Shown here piece by piece: positions 21,920 through 32,707 of a DNA stretch of 64,000 bases. This stretch comes from Craterostigma plantagineum (taxonomy: Eukaryota; Streptophyta; Magnoliopsida; Lamiales; Linderniaceae). How positions within the stretch are numbered: position 1 is the first letter of the stretch; the number at the start of each line of letters is the position of its first letter. A program made the translations under genes and the position numbers. Location of the stretch: assembly GCA_027422505.1 (NCBI GenBank), contig JAPQWV010000001.1:8432001-8496000 (forward strand), given 5' to 3'. The notes under the pieces were generated by a model. The model did not search any database. It was given only the letters and a program-made list of their open reading frames with translations, and was not told where the DNA came from.

Positions 21920-22610
21920 CAGCTTTGGCCCCGAGGACTATCATGGAGGCGACGACTCTAATGAGGATGCCCTCGTCATCCGAGCCAAAGTAGTCAACCA
22001 CGACGTCGGGAGAGTTTCGTTGACAATGAAAGCTCCGTCAACATCATATAGAAGAGTTCTCTCGACCGGATGGACATGGGAGCCTACCCCATGGACAAGG
22101 TAGAAATGGCTCTGGTTTTACCGGACACTGCATCGAGGCGGTAGGAATTCTACACCTTCCACTCACCCTTGGGGAGGGCGAAATGAGGAAAACGCGAATC
22201 GTACCGTTCATGGTCATCAACGGGACAAGCCCGTACAACATCATCCTCGGGAGGCCTGCCCTGACTTTCTTTCAGCCATCGCCTCAGGATTACACCAGAA
22301 GTTAAAGTTCCCTGTAGGAGACAAAGTCAGGGAAGTCTTGGGAGACCGCAAGATGGCTCGAAAATGCTATGTGGAGGAGGTTCGGACAGAGATAGTCTTC
22401 CAGGACCAGAAAGGAGGACCACCCGAGGGGAAGAGAGGCCTTGTACGCTATCGACACCATCAGAAAAGAGAACATCGAAGAGACGGAATAAGTTGTGATC
22501 AAGCCGCCAGAAGGAACAGTCAAGATCGCTAAGGATCTTCCTCGGGACTTACGAGAAGACTTAATCAAACTGCTAAAAAGGAACAAGGACGTATTCGTGG
22601 ACATCTAAGG
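21920..22610 (+). pseudogene. Element K protease region
   Basis: EDALVIRAKVVNHDVGRV leads into an active site that reads FVDNESSVNII. The family has D-T/N-G-S-S, so the Gly after the catalytic Asp pair is replaced by Glu and the enzyme would be dead. A stop follows. The C-terminal protease motif VPFMVINGTSPYNIILGRPAL is clear at about 22203-22263, followed by VREVLGDRKMARKCYVEEV of the protease-RT linker in a second frame. Confidence 0.75.
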
Positions 22611-22614
22611 ACAT

Positions 22615-23824
22615 GACAGGCATCGACCGGGGGATCATCGAGCACAAGCTGAATGTCTCTCGAACCACCCGACCGATCTTTCAGAAGAGGAGGCATCTCA
22701 TTTCAGAAAAAGATGTCGAGGCGCGACGCCAGGTCGAGGAACTATTAGAAGCTGGCCACATTAGGGAGGTCTAATTTCCCACGTGGCTCTCGAATGTGGT
22801 CCTGGTCTTGAAGGCTTCGTGGAAATGGCGTATGTGCGTGGATTTCCGGAACCTAAACGAAGCATACCCGAAGGATTGCTATCCTCACCCTCGGATAGAT
22901 CAGCTGGTAGACTCCACCGCGGGACATGAATTACTCTGCTTTCTCGATGCCTTTCAGGGATACAATTAGATTCTACTAGCTAAGGAAGACCAAGAAAAGA
23001 CAAGTTTCATAGCCGTTGGAGGAACCTTCTACTACACTGTCATGCCCTTCGGACTAAAGAACGCTGGTGCCACCTACCAGAGGCTGATGGACAAAGTTTT
23101 CAAGGACCAGATAGGGAGAAATGTGGAAGTCTATGTGGACGATATCCTAATTAAGTCTCGGGAACAGGGCTGGTTCTTCGCCGATGTCCATGAAATACTC
23201 TCGACCGCTCAGAGGTGCGACCTAAAGATGAATCCGAGCAAATGCACCTTTGGAGTCAGCTCGGGAAAATTTCTGGGGTACATGGTGACAAGACGGGGGA
23301 TCGAGGTCATCCCCAAAAAGGTGAAGTTGATGGACATGACGTCACCCCGAAGCCTGAATGAGGTCCAGAGATTGACAGGCACGATAACGGCCCTTTCACG
23401 ATTCATCCCCAAATCTGCCGACTGTAGCCTACCTTTCTTCAAGGTATTGCGCAAAGTCCAGAACTTCGAGTGGACCGCCGAGTGTGAGAAGGCGTTCCAA
23501 GATCAGAAGGAGTATCTGAAGGAGCTGCATGTGCTCAATAAGTCCCTGCCCGGGGAGGAATTGATAATCTACCTGGCAGGATCCCCTCGAGCGATAAGCT
23601 CTGTGCTGGTTCGGGAAGAGGAAAGAGTACAGAAGCCGATTTGTTTCGTGAGTCACATCTTGAAGGGCTTGGAGACAAGGTATACCAACTCCAAGGAATT
23701 GCTATTGGCCCTTCTCATTACGACCAGGAAACTGCGGCCCTATTTTCTATCACATCCCATCGTGGTGTTAACTAATCATCCGATCGGGAAGTTTGCCACC
23801 CAGCCGAACATAGGGAGCTGTTAA
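22615..23824 (+). pseudogene. Element K reverse transcriptase and RNase H
   Basis: RT reads HKLNVSRTTRPIFQKRR, MCVDFRNLNEAYPKDCYP, then MPFGLKNAGATYQRLMDKVF and the active site VYVDDILIKS. Stops occur near 22773 and 22969; from 23042 the frame is open for 260 codons. The gypsy RNase H follows (EKAFQDQKEYL, FVSHILKGLETRYTNSKELLLAL). It has lost its first catalytic Asp context, reading IYLAGSPRAISSVLV; that degeneration is normal in elements with a second RNase H. Confidence 0.85.
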
Positions 23825-23845
23825 GTGCAACAGAGCTAGGAGAGT

Positions 23846-24358
23846 ATGACATCTAGTACAAGCCTCGGACTGCCATCAAGGCCGGGCACTAGCAGATTTC
23901 ATGGTGGAGATGGTCGGGGATTGCCCGAGGAAATATGGAAGATGTTTGTGGATGGCTCTTCTTGCAACTCAGGAAACGGAGTCGGGACACTTCTCATATT
24001 TCCATTGGGAGAGGAAACCAATCTAGCCACCAGGCTGGACTACAAAGCACCAAACAACGAAACAGAGTACAAGGCACTGCTTGCTGGGCTTCGAGCAACA
24101 CAATGGATGGGAATCACATGCTTGACGGTACACACGGACTCACAACTCGTGGTCCAGCAGTTGGATGGGAACTTTGCAATCAAAGGGCAGAATTTAGAAA
24201 AATACGTCAAGGCGTTCGAGGAAATCAAGGCAGGGTTTGAAGAACTCAAGATCGTTCTTAATCACCCCAGCCGAGAGCGAAAAGACAGACCAAATAGCCA
24301 AGTGGGAAAGCGCCATCGGCCCACTCGAGGAAAAAGAAAGGTCTTATCCATCTGGTAG
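23846..24358 (+). pseudogene. Element K second RNase H (plant archaeal-type)
   Basis: A second RNase H domain downstream of the degenerate gypsy one. The catalytic residues can be seen: Asp in MFVDGSSCNSG, Glu in NETEYKALLAGL and Asp in VHTDSQLVVQQL. Such an extra domain is established for the Tat lineage, where it is thought to take over RNA removal. The C-terminus loses frame after about 24290. Confidence 0.83.
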
Positions 24359-24389
24359 GTCGAGGACCAAAACTTGCCCGAGCCAGACA

Positions 24390-25589
24390 TAGCCCGAGAA
24401 GATTGGAGGCATGAGATCTACCAGTACCTGCGCCACAAACTCCTCCCAGAGGACAAAGCTTCAGCTTGGAAACTCATATGAATAGCTCAGCAGTTCACCT
24501 TGATCGATGCGATCCTGTTCAAAAGATCCTTTGCCGGACCGCTTTTACGGTGCCTATCCAAGGAAGAAGGGGTATATGTCCTTCGGGAAATTCACGAAGG
24601 AATCTGTGGAAGTCACATCGGAAGTCGGGAATTGGTAAGGAAAGCACTTCTCGCAAGCTTCTTCTAGTCAACAATAAAAGGAGACGCCGTAAAAACAGTC
24701 CGAAGTTGCATCAGTTGCCAGAAGCACGCCAGCCTGCAAAGAATGCCCGCGGAGGCTATGAAGTCCGTGCCCTCCCCCTGCCCCTTCAATCAGTGGGGGC
24801 TCGATATCGTCGGCCCATTCTCTGGAAACGTCGCTTAAAAGAAGTTCTTGTTGGTGGCTGTAGATTATTTCTCGAAGTGGGTTGAGGCCGAGGCCATGGC
24901 AAAGATCACCGAGGTGGCCATCACTGCCTTCATCTCGAAGAACATCATCTGCCGCTACGGAATCCCGATGAGGCTAGTATCCGACAACGGAAGACAATTC
25001 AGTGGAAAGAAGCCGAAGGAGTGGTGTGAACAGCTCGGGATAGAACAAATCTTCACCTCAGTAGCATACTCAAAGCAACGGCCAGGTTGAAGTTACCAAT
25101 CGCACCATCGTGCAAGGACTGAAGATCCGACTCGAGGTGCTTGAAAAGTCGTGGTTCAGCGAACTACAGAGTGTCCTCTGGTCATACAGAACCACGCATT
25201 GGGAAGGAACCAGTGAGACTCCTTTTAGCCTGGTCCATAGGAGCGAAGTAGTTCTGCCCGCGGAGATTGGCATGGAAAGCGCCCGAATCCTGACGTATCC
25301 CGAGGACAACAATCAACTCCGGACTGAAGACCTTGACTTGATCGAAGAGGGAAGGGAAAGAGCCGCCATCAGGATGACCGCCTATCAGAGAAGATTGACT
25401 AAGTCCTATAATCGCTGGGTTCGAGGAAAGAAATTCTGACTAAGTCCTATAATCGCTGGGTGATGAAAGAAATTCTGAATCAGGAAGAAAGGAAGGACAA
25501 GCCTCTTACTTCTCGAGGACACCGATGGAAAACAGCTCGACCGACCCTCATTACGGAATGCCCGCAAGCTGCGGAAATATTATCCCTAA
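24390..25589 (+). pseudogene. Element K integrase
   Basis: The zinc domain near 24580-24730 has two His (EIHEGICGSHIG) and two Cys (CISCQKHAS) with a stop in between. The core has WGLDIVGPF (Asp), LVAVDYFSKWVEAEAMAKI, VSDNGRQFSG (Asp) and, after a frame change near 25085, TNRTIVQGLK and WSYRTTHWEGTSETPFSLV. The Glu segment is damaged at the frame change. The tail RNARKLRKYYP ends with TAA at 25587-25589. A 40 bp tandem duplication (25396-25475) adds to the damage. Confidence 0.82.
25396..25475 (+). repeat. Tandem duplication of about 40 bp in element K
   Basis: 25396-25436 and 25437-25475 share GACTAAGTCCTATAATCGCT and the ending GAAAGAAATTC. It lies in the integrase C-terminus and looks like a local slippage duplication. 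Confidence 0.85.
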
Positions 25590-25609
25590 GGGGGTACGTC
25601 ATTACGCAT

Positions 25610-25994
25610 ATGTTTCATTTGATTCTCACACGGCTTTGCGAGATATGGAAGAACTTCATGTTTCGATGTCCAAATTCCGGTTCCTAAATTTTTCTGCATA
25701 CTAGACTCAAAGAAGAATGCAACGGTATAAAATTTGCTGTCTAAATCTGCGTGGAGAAAAACAGCCTATTCGTCAAAGTTCAACCAGTCGACAGCCAGCC
25801 ATTACTGCACCAACTTCACAAAAAATGGAATATCATCGCACTTCGATGTCCAAATACCAGTCCGTAAATTTTCCTACACACCAGACACGTAAGCGGTCCC
25901 AGTGGTGTAAAATTGGCTGCCTCGTAGTGGCTGGGGAAAAGCAGTTTACTTTTCGAAGTCGTGTCTACTGCGCTGCCCCGGTTTGCAAAACTTA
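25610..25994 (+). repeat. Two imperfect 180 bp repeats downstream of K pol
   Basis: TTCGATGTCCAAATnCC (25662 and 25842), GTAAATTTT/CTAAATTTT, GGTATAAAATTTGCTG versus GGTGTAAAATTGGCTG, and GGAGAAAAACAG versus GGGGAAAAGCAG recur at a 180 base offset. No gene is seen in either. Confidence 0.7.
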
Positions 25995-26309
25995 ACTAAT
26001 GCTTGTTCTTATTTTCTCTCATCTTGATCACATGTGCTATTCATTTTATACTATTTTAAATCCTTGATAAATTTAGGAGGAGCATTATTTGTTTTTGATA
26101 GGGGAGAAATATGTCGGCACTTGCATGCTCCTTTGTGAAAATATATGTTTAACCGAACCCGTATTGATATGTGATGAACTGATTTATTTTCAGGTGGGTT
26201 GAGCTAAAAAGGGGAAGAATATTTTTTTTAATAATCACAAAAGGCGGAGAAATATTTTAGTAAATGTGCTCCCGTTTTAAAGTTTTGTGTCAAATATAAA
26301 GGGGGAGAT
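25995..26309 (+). promoter_or_regulatory. Element G: 3' region with several polypurine tracts
   Basis: Five purine runs occur in 240 bases: AGGAGGAGC (about 26074), ATAGGGGAGAAA (26098), AAAAAGGGGAAGAA (26206), AAAGGCGGAGAAA (26240) and AAAGGGGGAGAT (26298). The last one abuts the LTR and is the working PPT. Repeated PPT-like tracts upstream of the 3' LTR are known for Sireviruses. Confidence 0.7.
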
Positions 26310-27694
26310 TGTTGGATTAAAATATCTAGCAATCTAGTTTTGATGAACATAAAACTTAGAGCTCGGTTCGAAAAACGGATAAATGAGCTCGGCAAAAACC
26401 ATTCCGAATCTGATGGGGAATGGAGTAAGAGCTCTACCGAGTCGGTCATCTGCCGATCAACGTTGGTCAACACGTTCAACTGACAGTCAACCCGGTCTTA
26501 GACTGGACTGGACCGGTCGATCTCAGTCAGAACTGGACCGGTCCGATCTCGGTCTGAACTGGTCGGTCTCAGACTGGACTGGACCGGCCGGTCTTGGTAT
26601 GGTCCAGTCTTAGACTAGACTGACTGAACTGGTCCGATCAAAGACAGAAGTGACTGGTCAACTATTGCGCTAAGGTACAAGTCTCTTACTGCAGTAGGTA
26701 TAAACGGCTGAAGCTGACAACTTTAACCAAGTCAAGGCAAAAGCTTCCAATGGCTCTTTTAACGTATCTAACGGCTATATCAAGTTTGAGACACATTAGC
26801 ATGGCAGAAAAACACAAGGATCCTAGAGCGAACAAGCACACATTCAAAGAGAGATTCAAGAGAGAAGAACAAGATCAAAGAGCACAAAATTAAGAGAGTT
26901 CTTCCCAAGCGTGTCGGTTAAAAAAAGAGAGAGAGCTACAATGTTCAAACCACACACCTCACTCCAACAAAAGAGATATGAGCTAAAGTAGAATAGTTCA
27001 GTAAGAGTCTTAGCACAGAGACGTAAAACTATGTGTTTGTAGTCTTTGCTCATAGACGTAAAAGAAGTGCATTTCGTAGGGTCTCGGCCTACGAATCGTA
27101 GTACGAAATAACTCTACGGTGGACTTTAAAAAGCTAACGGTGGAAAGACGTTTCGGTCGACTTGAATAGTGGTCGAAGCCGGTGGACTCTAAAAGGCCGT
27201 CAATGTTGTTGAGTGCTAGGAAGTTTAGTTAGCGGAATATAGCTTAGGAAGTTATTTTGTGTGCGTCCTAGCTATGGAATTTTGTACATTGTAGTATGTA
27301 AACCCAGTCATGTAGTTGAGCATTCCTTGCGGAAAGAAGAGGAGACGTAGGAGTATTGAGACTCCGAACCTCCATAAAACCAATCGTGTGCCCCTTGCAT
27401 TGCGTTCATACATCTAGCATGTGCATTGTTGAAGCATTTTAAGTGTTTGATAAAATGCTTCAAATAAAACCGATTTCCAACTTGCATTATTTTGAAGTGT
27501 TTTTTTTAAGTAGCTTTCATAAACCGATTTTAAGAGGATTAAGTCGAGTATTTTCCGCTTGGTTTTAAACCCAAATTTGCTTAATCTGCCGATGTCTAAA
27601 TATTTTCAACAACATAAGTTATTACGACTCAAGTATTTTTTAAAAGTTTTGAAAGTGTTTATTCACCACCTCTAACACTAAACCGATCCTAACA
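26310..27694 (+). repeat. Element G 3' LTR (about 1,385 bp)
   Basis: Start TGTTGGATTAAAA right after a PPT, end GATCCTAACA, so inverted TGTT-GAT/ATC-AACA termini. TATAAA at 26699-26704. A run of short repeats with the core ACTGGACCGGTC lies in the probable U3 (26498-26640). The internal part of the element is absent apart from the 3' tail. Confidence 0.75.
26498..26640 (+). repeat. Degenerate short repeats (ACTGGACCGGTC core) in the G LTR
   Basis: CTGGACTGGACCGG and AACTGGACCGGTCCGATCTC variants follow each other about six to eight times, some overlapping. They lie 60-200 bases upstream of the TATA box, where enhancer repeats sit in some plant LTRs. A regulatory role is inference. Confidence 0.65.
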
Positions 27695-29434
27695 AATCCT
27701 ATTGGGGTCTTGATCGAGTGGATCGAGTAATAAAACTAAAATGAATATCGACGAACTATGCTATGCTCAACAGGCAAGTATACATATCGAAAATAGTATA
27801 GAAATGGCAAGTATTCGAGTATCGAACCCAATGGAACTATATATCTTAGAAAACCGTCGTTTAAATATCCAAGTAAATATTTTTGATTTGATAAAATATA
27901 AATAACGATAAACTAAATACACGATAAACACAAGAATAAAAATTTGATAAAAGAGCGATAACGGAGTTGGGACGACTTTATGAAAGTGAATGTATTTGAG
28001 ACTTCGAATCCCCCTAGCTCGACCAAACGAGTGACAAGTATAATAACATTTAGCTATCTATTAGACCGTGAGGATTCCTAGAGCATGCGTACGAATTTAT
28101 ACGACTGACGAAACTGCGCCTTATCGCATCAGAATCGTAAACAACTAATCTATGAATTAAATAGCTGGGCAAGCTTCCCTAACTAGTCAACTACAGATCG
28201 CATTAAAACTCGATGACTCCCACTATTAGATTTGACTCTAATCCGGCGGGGTAGTCCAAGATATCTCTAGCGATGTGTTTATTCCGCTCATTTACGAGTG
28301 GTCTAATCGTTAGCGCCTCTCTCGAGCGCATTTTACGATTTCCCAAAAATTATCTTAATACATAGACGTAATCAAAACAATATCGTAATTCGTAACCGAG
28401 TCGTAATAGTAGCAAAAACAATAATACTTTTAAACATGTATGATATTGCTAGAGTTCATTTTTATCTCAAATACTCGAGATTAGCTACTCATACGAAACA
28501 TCAACACGACGAGATGCGTAAATAACAACGAGAAAGTCATAATTTCTTCCCTAAATTTCGCCTATGTGGTTGATCCTTCGTTGATGACTTTCATCGAACA
28601 GGTCGTGGGCGATCAGCTTCAACCTTTCCTTGCCCTTCTTTTGCCCTACTCGCTCGCTGCCCTCCTACACACGGCTGCCCTCTCGCTGCTATCCTACGGA
28701 CGGCTGCCTCCTCGCTTCAATTCATGCAGACCACTGCCTTGCTCACTCCAATTGATGCACGGCTGCCTTGAGTTGCTTCCTTGTGAGTAACATGGCTTTT
28801 TGGCGTGAGGTGAGTAACGAGCGTGAAGTGGGAGGTGATTGCTTTAGGTGTGTGCAGACCACCACCCCCCACTGTACGTGTATATGTCCTCGTCTCCCCC
28901 CTTCAATTACGACAGATCGCAACAATTTATAGGAGATGAATGGGCATCAAAATCTCCGTTAGACGGCTCAAAAACGGCATGAGATTGCTTTTTTTAATTT
29001 TCTTCCTTGAGCCTTGCATTCGTTGTCGTCTTTTGTGTGCGGTGTGTTATGTCGATCATCTTCTTTGTCGTGTGGGCGATTCATGTGGGCGATACAAGAG
29101 CTTTCGGGTCTTCTTTCCTTTTTTTTTGAGTATGCGTGTGTGAGTTTGTATGTATGTATCATGTATCTATCCTTGGGTTGGGCTGATTTTAGCTATTGGG
29201 CAGATTCTTTTTCTTTGTACTCATGAGCCCAGATGATTTTTGGGCTAGTATTTGGGTTAGAGATCCTCCAATTTTCTCCGAGTCTGAATATTCCCGATTT
29301 TAATTATTTTTCATCAATACATGTCGAAAGTGAAATACAAACGTATACGTCTGATATTCGAGGGAAATTCAAATAAATAACAATCAATATTACGCTTTTA
29401 CGGGGTATAAAATAAATATAAATTACATCTATCA
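27695..29434 (-). repeat. Probable LTR of element H (left boundary uncertain)
   Basis: The end CATCTATCA at 29434 gives the element-strand start TGATAGATG directly after the PPT. No matching second LTR is in the window, so the left boundary cannot be fixed; a TG at about 27764 is one candidate. 28550-28790 has a loosely repeated CGGCTGCC(T)CTCGCT phrase. No gene is seen. Confidence 0.45.
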
Positions 29435-29450
29435 AATCTCCCACACTTAA
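29435..29450 (-). promoter_or_regulatory. Element H polypurine-like tract
   Basis: Minus strand TTAAGTGTGGGAGATT precedes TGATAGATG, the form commonly seen at Athila 3' ends. Confidence 0.6.
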
Positions 29451-31100
29451 GCGTTTGCTTGCCTTCAAGCAAAGAAAATCAAATGGCATATAAAAGGATA
29501 AATCATGCGACGTATCAATCAAGAACGAAATTACGTAGGAGATAATGCAAGTAAAGTCGAAAAGCATATCTAAGTCAAACGACTAACGACACGATTTCCA
29601 TAGCAACACTTATCAAAATCCATACCTCGCAAGGATTTACTCAAATCACTAAGTGTATGGGTTAAGATGTCGGTGATATCGCTCGAGTCATGCACTAATC
29701 TAATCTGTACCATAAGCTTGCAAGTGATTCGTAAATCTACCACTTTCAATGACCAAGCGTGAATCGGATGGTCTTTACCAGGTTATAATCTGGCTATGAT
29801 ATTTAAGATATGTAGAGAATAAGCGAAAAAGGAATATGAGCTGTAGTCATGTCAGAATCATGCCATCATCTTGAACGCGCCAAGATTCGCCCATTTCTCA
29901 AATCTTTTCCTTCTCTCGTCGTTTTTTTTACTAAGCCCTTCTTCTTTCAACCTCTTGATAAATAAAATAGGTAATATGCTTTTGAGAGTGAAAGATTATC
30001 AGAGGAAAGGTTCTTAACCGTATATATATATATATATATATATATTTCTCTCTTTTTCTATCTCTTTTATTTTTTTGTTCTTTTCTCTCTCTTTTTTTTT
30101 CTACGATGCTCAGCTCGGAAATTTAGCACGAGTTGCGCTTCTTGGGTCCGGCATTCAACCTCCACTTCTACTATCTCTCCGATGGATTTATTTCTGAAGG
30201 CTTAATCAGGGATACAATATATAACCCGATTTCCTCAAATAAAAGGCTCAGGGTCAAAGTGGATAACTACGGTGATCAGGCGTGGTCGGGAACTTTGGCT
30301 ATGGATTAAGTTCCTAATATCTTACTCATTTTCACACAATGTCACTTTAAGTAGTTTCGACACGCAATACACAATCAAGTTCTGAAGAGAAATAAATTAA
30401 GCATGATTCACACAACCAAAGAAATGAGCAAAAAGCTAGTAGGCTCAAAAATCTCACAAAAATAGGGTTATGTGTACGAATCTCTGAAGTATCGTCAAGT
30501 TCATCATGTAAGAAAGAAGTAGACTACGCATATGTATCCTAATTACTCACACAATTTCTAACATGCAATCATCCTTTGATCGATAAAAAACATGATTTTC
30601 GAAAAATATTCATGCCAATTTCCGAAAACATTTATACCTAAAATCAAAACATGCACATATATAATAACATGTTCGCCTCAATTTCGTAGAAATTCCCCTA
30701 CCCACACTAAAGATTTGCATTGTCCTCAACGTAACAATTATGTAACACAATGAAGAGGAAATATATAGATAAGCGAACTTCCCTGAATAGTTTGATATGC
30801 ATGCTTTGTACGGCTCCTCCCCACACTTGAGATTTTGAATTCCCTGCGATCACTTAAAACACAAACATTAAAACTGAAAGTGCAAATATAAATATAAAGG
30901 AAATATATGCTAAGCTTGGGTTGCCTCCCAAGTAGTGCTTTCTTTAATGTCTTTTAGCTAGACATTGTTCAGTGGTTTCAAGGTGGTTAAAAAATAATGA
31001 TTGCCGATACGACCACCGGATTGCTTAAGCTCCAAACATGGCGGTCCCTCGAAGGAGTGCCTCTCTTTATCATCCTCATTACTTCCTTTAATAATTCTCA
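29451..31100 (-). other. Element H 3' non-coding region
   Basis: No gene is seen. It holds a (TA)n microsatellite, pyrimidine-rich tracts (30040-30100) and two further 'cacact(t)aaga/cacacttgag' phrases that may be extra PPT-like sites on the minus strand (30703, 30822). Confidence 0.5.
30019..30046. repeat. (TA)n microsatellite
   Basis: About 14 uninterrupted TA units, followed by a CT/TTTTC-rich stretch. Confidence 0.9.
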
Positions 31101-31116
31101 TGTTTTTCATAGTGAC

Positions 31117-32023
31117 TTACGATGTCTCTGCGGGAAATCTATCACTTGTTACTAGCACATCCGTTCGAGCACAAATAGTAGAAACAACACCGAGCTTGCA
31201 TTTGCTCGTGAGTAAGTCCTTGTGGTATTTCACATATTGGGGTACATGTGCAAGAGCTTTGACAAGCGGTAAGTTAATATGTATTTGCTTGAGACAAGAT
31301 AGAAATTTAACGTACTCATCGAAAACCATATCATTGTTTACCATAGTTGGGTATGGGATCTCTAGTTGATTCTCCTTGACAGGGGACTTAGTCGTGATCT
31401 CTTTGTCTTTGCCAACTTGTTCTTCCTTGACATGAACTTCTTCCGTCCAGGGATTCGTCACCACTTTCTTCACTTGCTCTTCTACTTTCTCCTCATGGAT
31501 CTCGACATCGTTCTTCTCCGCAGCTTCCTTCTTGGCGCTCTTCTCGGCAAGATATCTTCCAAATTGGTCTTTTGGTATTCCCTGTGTTAGGGCTGTCGAT
31601 AATGGAAGTTTTGGTTGATAAAAGTTGACCGTCGATCTTGGGACAACCTCCTCCCTGCTCCTTGGTGTAACATCATGGCAATACTCCTTTGGTTTTGTCT
31701 CCGTATTGATAGGTTGCACTTAGCTTGCGTTGTTGGATAGTTTCAGCTATTTCTTCGGCTTGCTTCTCTAATGCTCTCAAGGAAGATTCGGTACTTTGCA
31801 GCCGAACTTCTGGACTATCTAAGCGAGAATCAAGCTTCTCCATCAACACGAGAAACATGTCTTCGAGCTTAACTAAACGAGCCTCGGGAATTTCCTTAGC
31901 ATTTACGCCTTGGTATGCTTGAGCTCTTTGATTTTGAAATATTGGAAGAGCTTGTTGATGATTTTCGTAGCTCAGGTTCGGATGAACTTGGGGAAAAATT
32001 TGCTCCTCTTGGTAGTTCCCCAT
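31117..32023 (-). pseudogene. Element H gag, C-terminal part
   Basis: The first segment (32023-31673) has HPNLSYENHQQALP, a short helical ARLVKLEDMFLVLMEKLDSRL, and ALEKQAEEIAETI. The second frame (31719-31117) has GVLPINTETKPKEYCHDVTPRS, and after a Glu/Lys-rich linker MVFDEYVKFLSCLKQIHINLPLV, ALAHVPQYVKYHKDLLTSKCKL. These are the Gag C-terminus and the start of the protease region of Athila-like gypsy elements. The two segments overlap by a frameshift near 31700. The N-terminal capsid part is missing to the right of 32137. Confidence 0.75.
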
Positions 32024-32137
32024 ATACTCGACACAATCAATCGAGAGATTGGATGGACATTGAGATGCATCGTGGCCTCATGCAGATATTGCATGGCGGG
32101 ACATGTGAAGGGAGGCGCGACAGCTATAGGGGTAAAG

Positions 32138-32707
32138 TGTAATACCCGTAAAATTAATACGGGATTATTTTTGTAATGTTCGAAACTAATGAAGATAATT
32201 TTCGGACAAAACAAATTTTCGGGATCGAATCGAAAATAATAATTGGGTCCGAGAGCTAATAAAATGATATGGGCCGAAAACGCATAGAGAGACCAAGAAA
32301 TAAATAGGAGATGAAGATATGTAAGGAGGCCAAAAGAATAAATAAAAGCCCAATTTATATAGAATGGCCGAAAGTTGCTTATGGCCCAAATAAATGGATA
32401 AAGGTCCAATGAATTTAGATGAGCATGAGGGTTACTTGACAGCAAGGAAAAACACGTTGATATGAGAAGACATATGCTTTGGATTAAGAAATGCACCACC
32501 TTCTACAACCAATCACACACGAGCAAAGAACAATAAGAAACATTACCTAGTCACAAAAAAACGAAAAGAAAGAAAGCAAGGGGGAGGTAACGAAAGGGAG
32601 CAGAGGAAGCTTTGGCAAGCATAACACCGTAAAATTGTGTAAGGGCAGCTAAGGAGGTGAGAATCTTACTCATAGGATTATATGTTCCTTATTTTATGTA
32701 GCCTAAT
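32138..32707 (+). repeat. LTR J, left part (Tekay-like LTR split by element I)
   Basis: Starts TGTAATACCCGTAAAAT, as do the LTRs of E and I. Orientation is plus by analogy with E. It continues at 41207 after element I. No gene is seen. Confidence 0.65.
32703..32707. other. Target-site duplication of element I (left)
   Basis: CTAAT, repeated at 41202-41206 directly after the other end of the element. Five bases, as expected for a gypsy integrase. Confidence 0.9.

Larger units (their letters stand above)
21920..25994 (+). mobile_element. Element K: decayed Ty3/gypsy element, Tat-like
   Basis: Plus-strand order is protease, RT, RNase H, second (plant-specific) RNase H, integrase. This is the gypsy order with the dual RNase H that marks the Tat/Ogre group. 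Gag and LTRs are not present: the left side is cut by the LTR of F, and the right side fades into a short repeat region before element G. Base use is GC-richer than the neighbours. Confidence 0.8.
27695..32137 (-). mobile_element. Element H: Athila-like Ty3/gypsy remnant without pol
   Basis: Minus-strand gag C-terminus (32023-31117) is followed by a long non-coding 3' region, a PPT-like GTGTGGGAGATT and an LTR-like end. Phrases such as CCACACTTAAGCGTTTGCTTG (around 29441), CCCACACTTGAG (30822) and GGGTTGCCTCCCAAG (30916) are familiar from Athila-type gypsy elements. RT and integrase are absent. The right side is cut by LTR J, the left side by G. Confidence 0.65.

Noticed and set aside
28566..28790. 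Plus-strand open frame with Leu/Pro-rich translation
   Set aside because: No start context, no domain, lies in the probable LTR of element H and matches a loosely repeated CGGCTGCC phrase.
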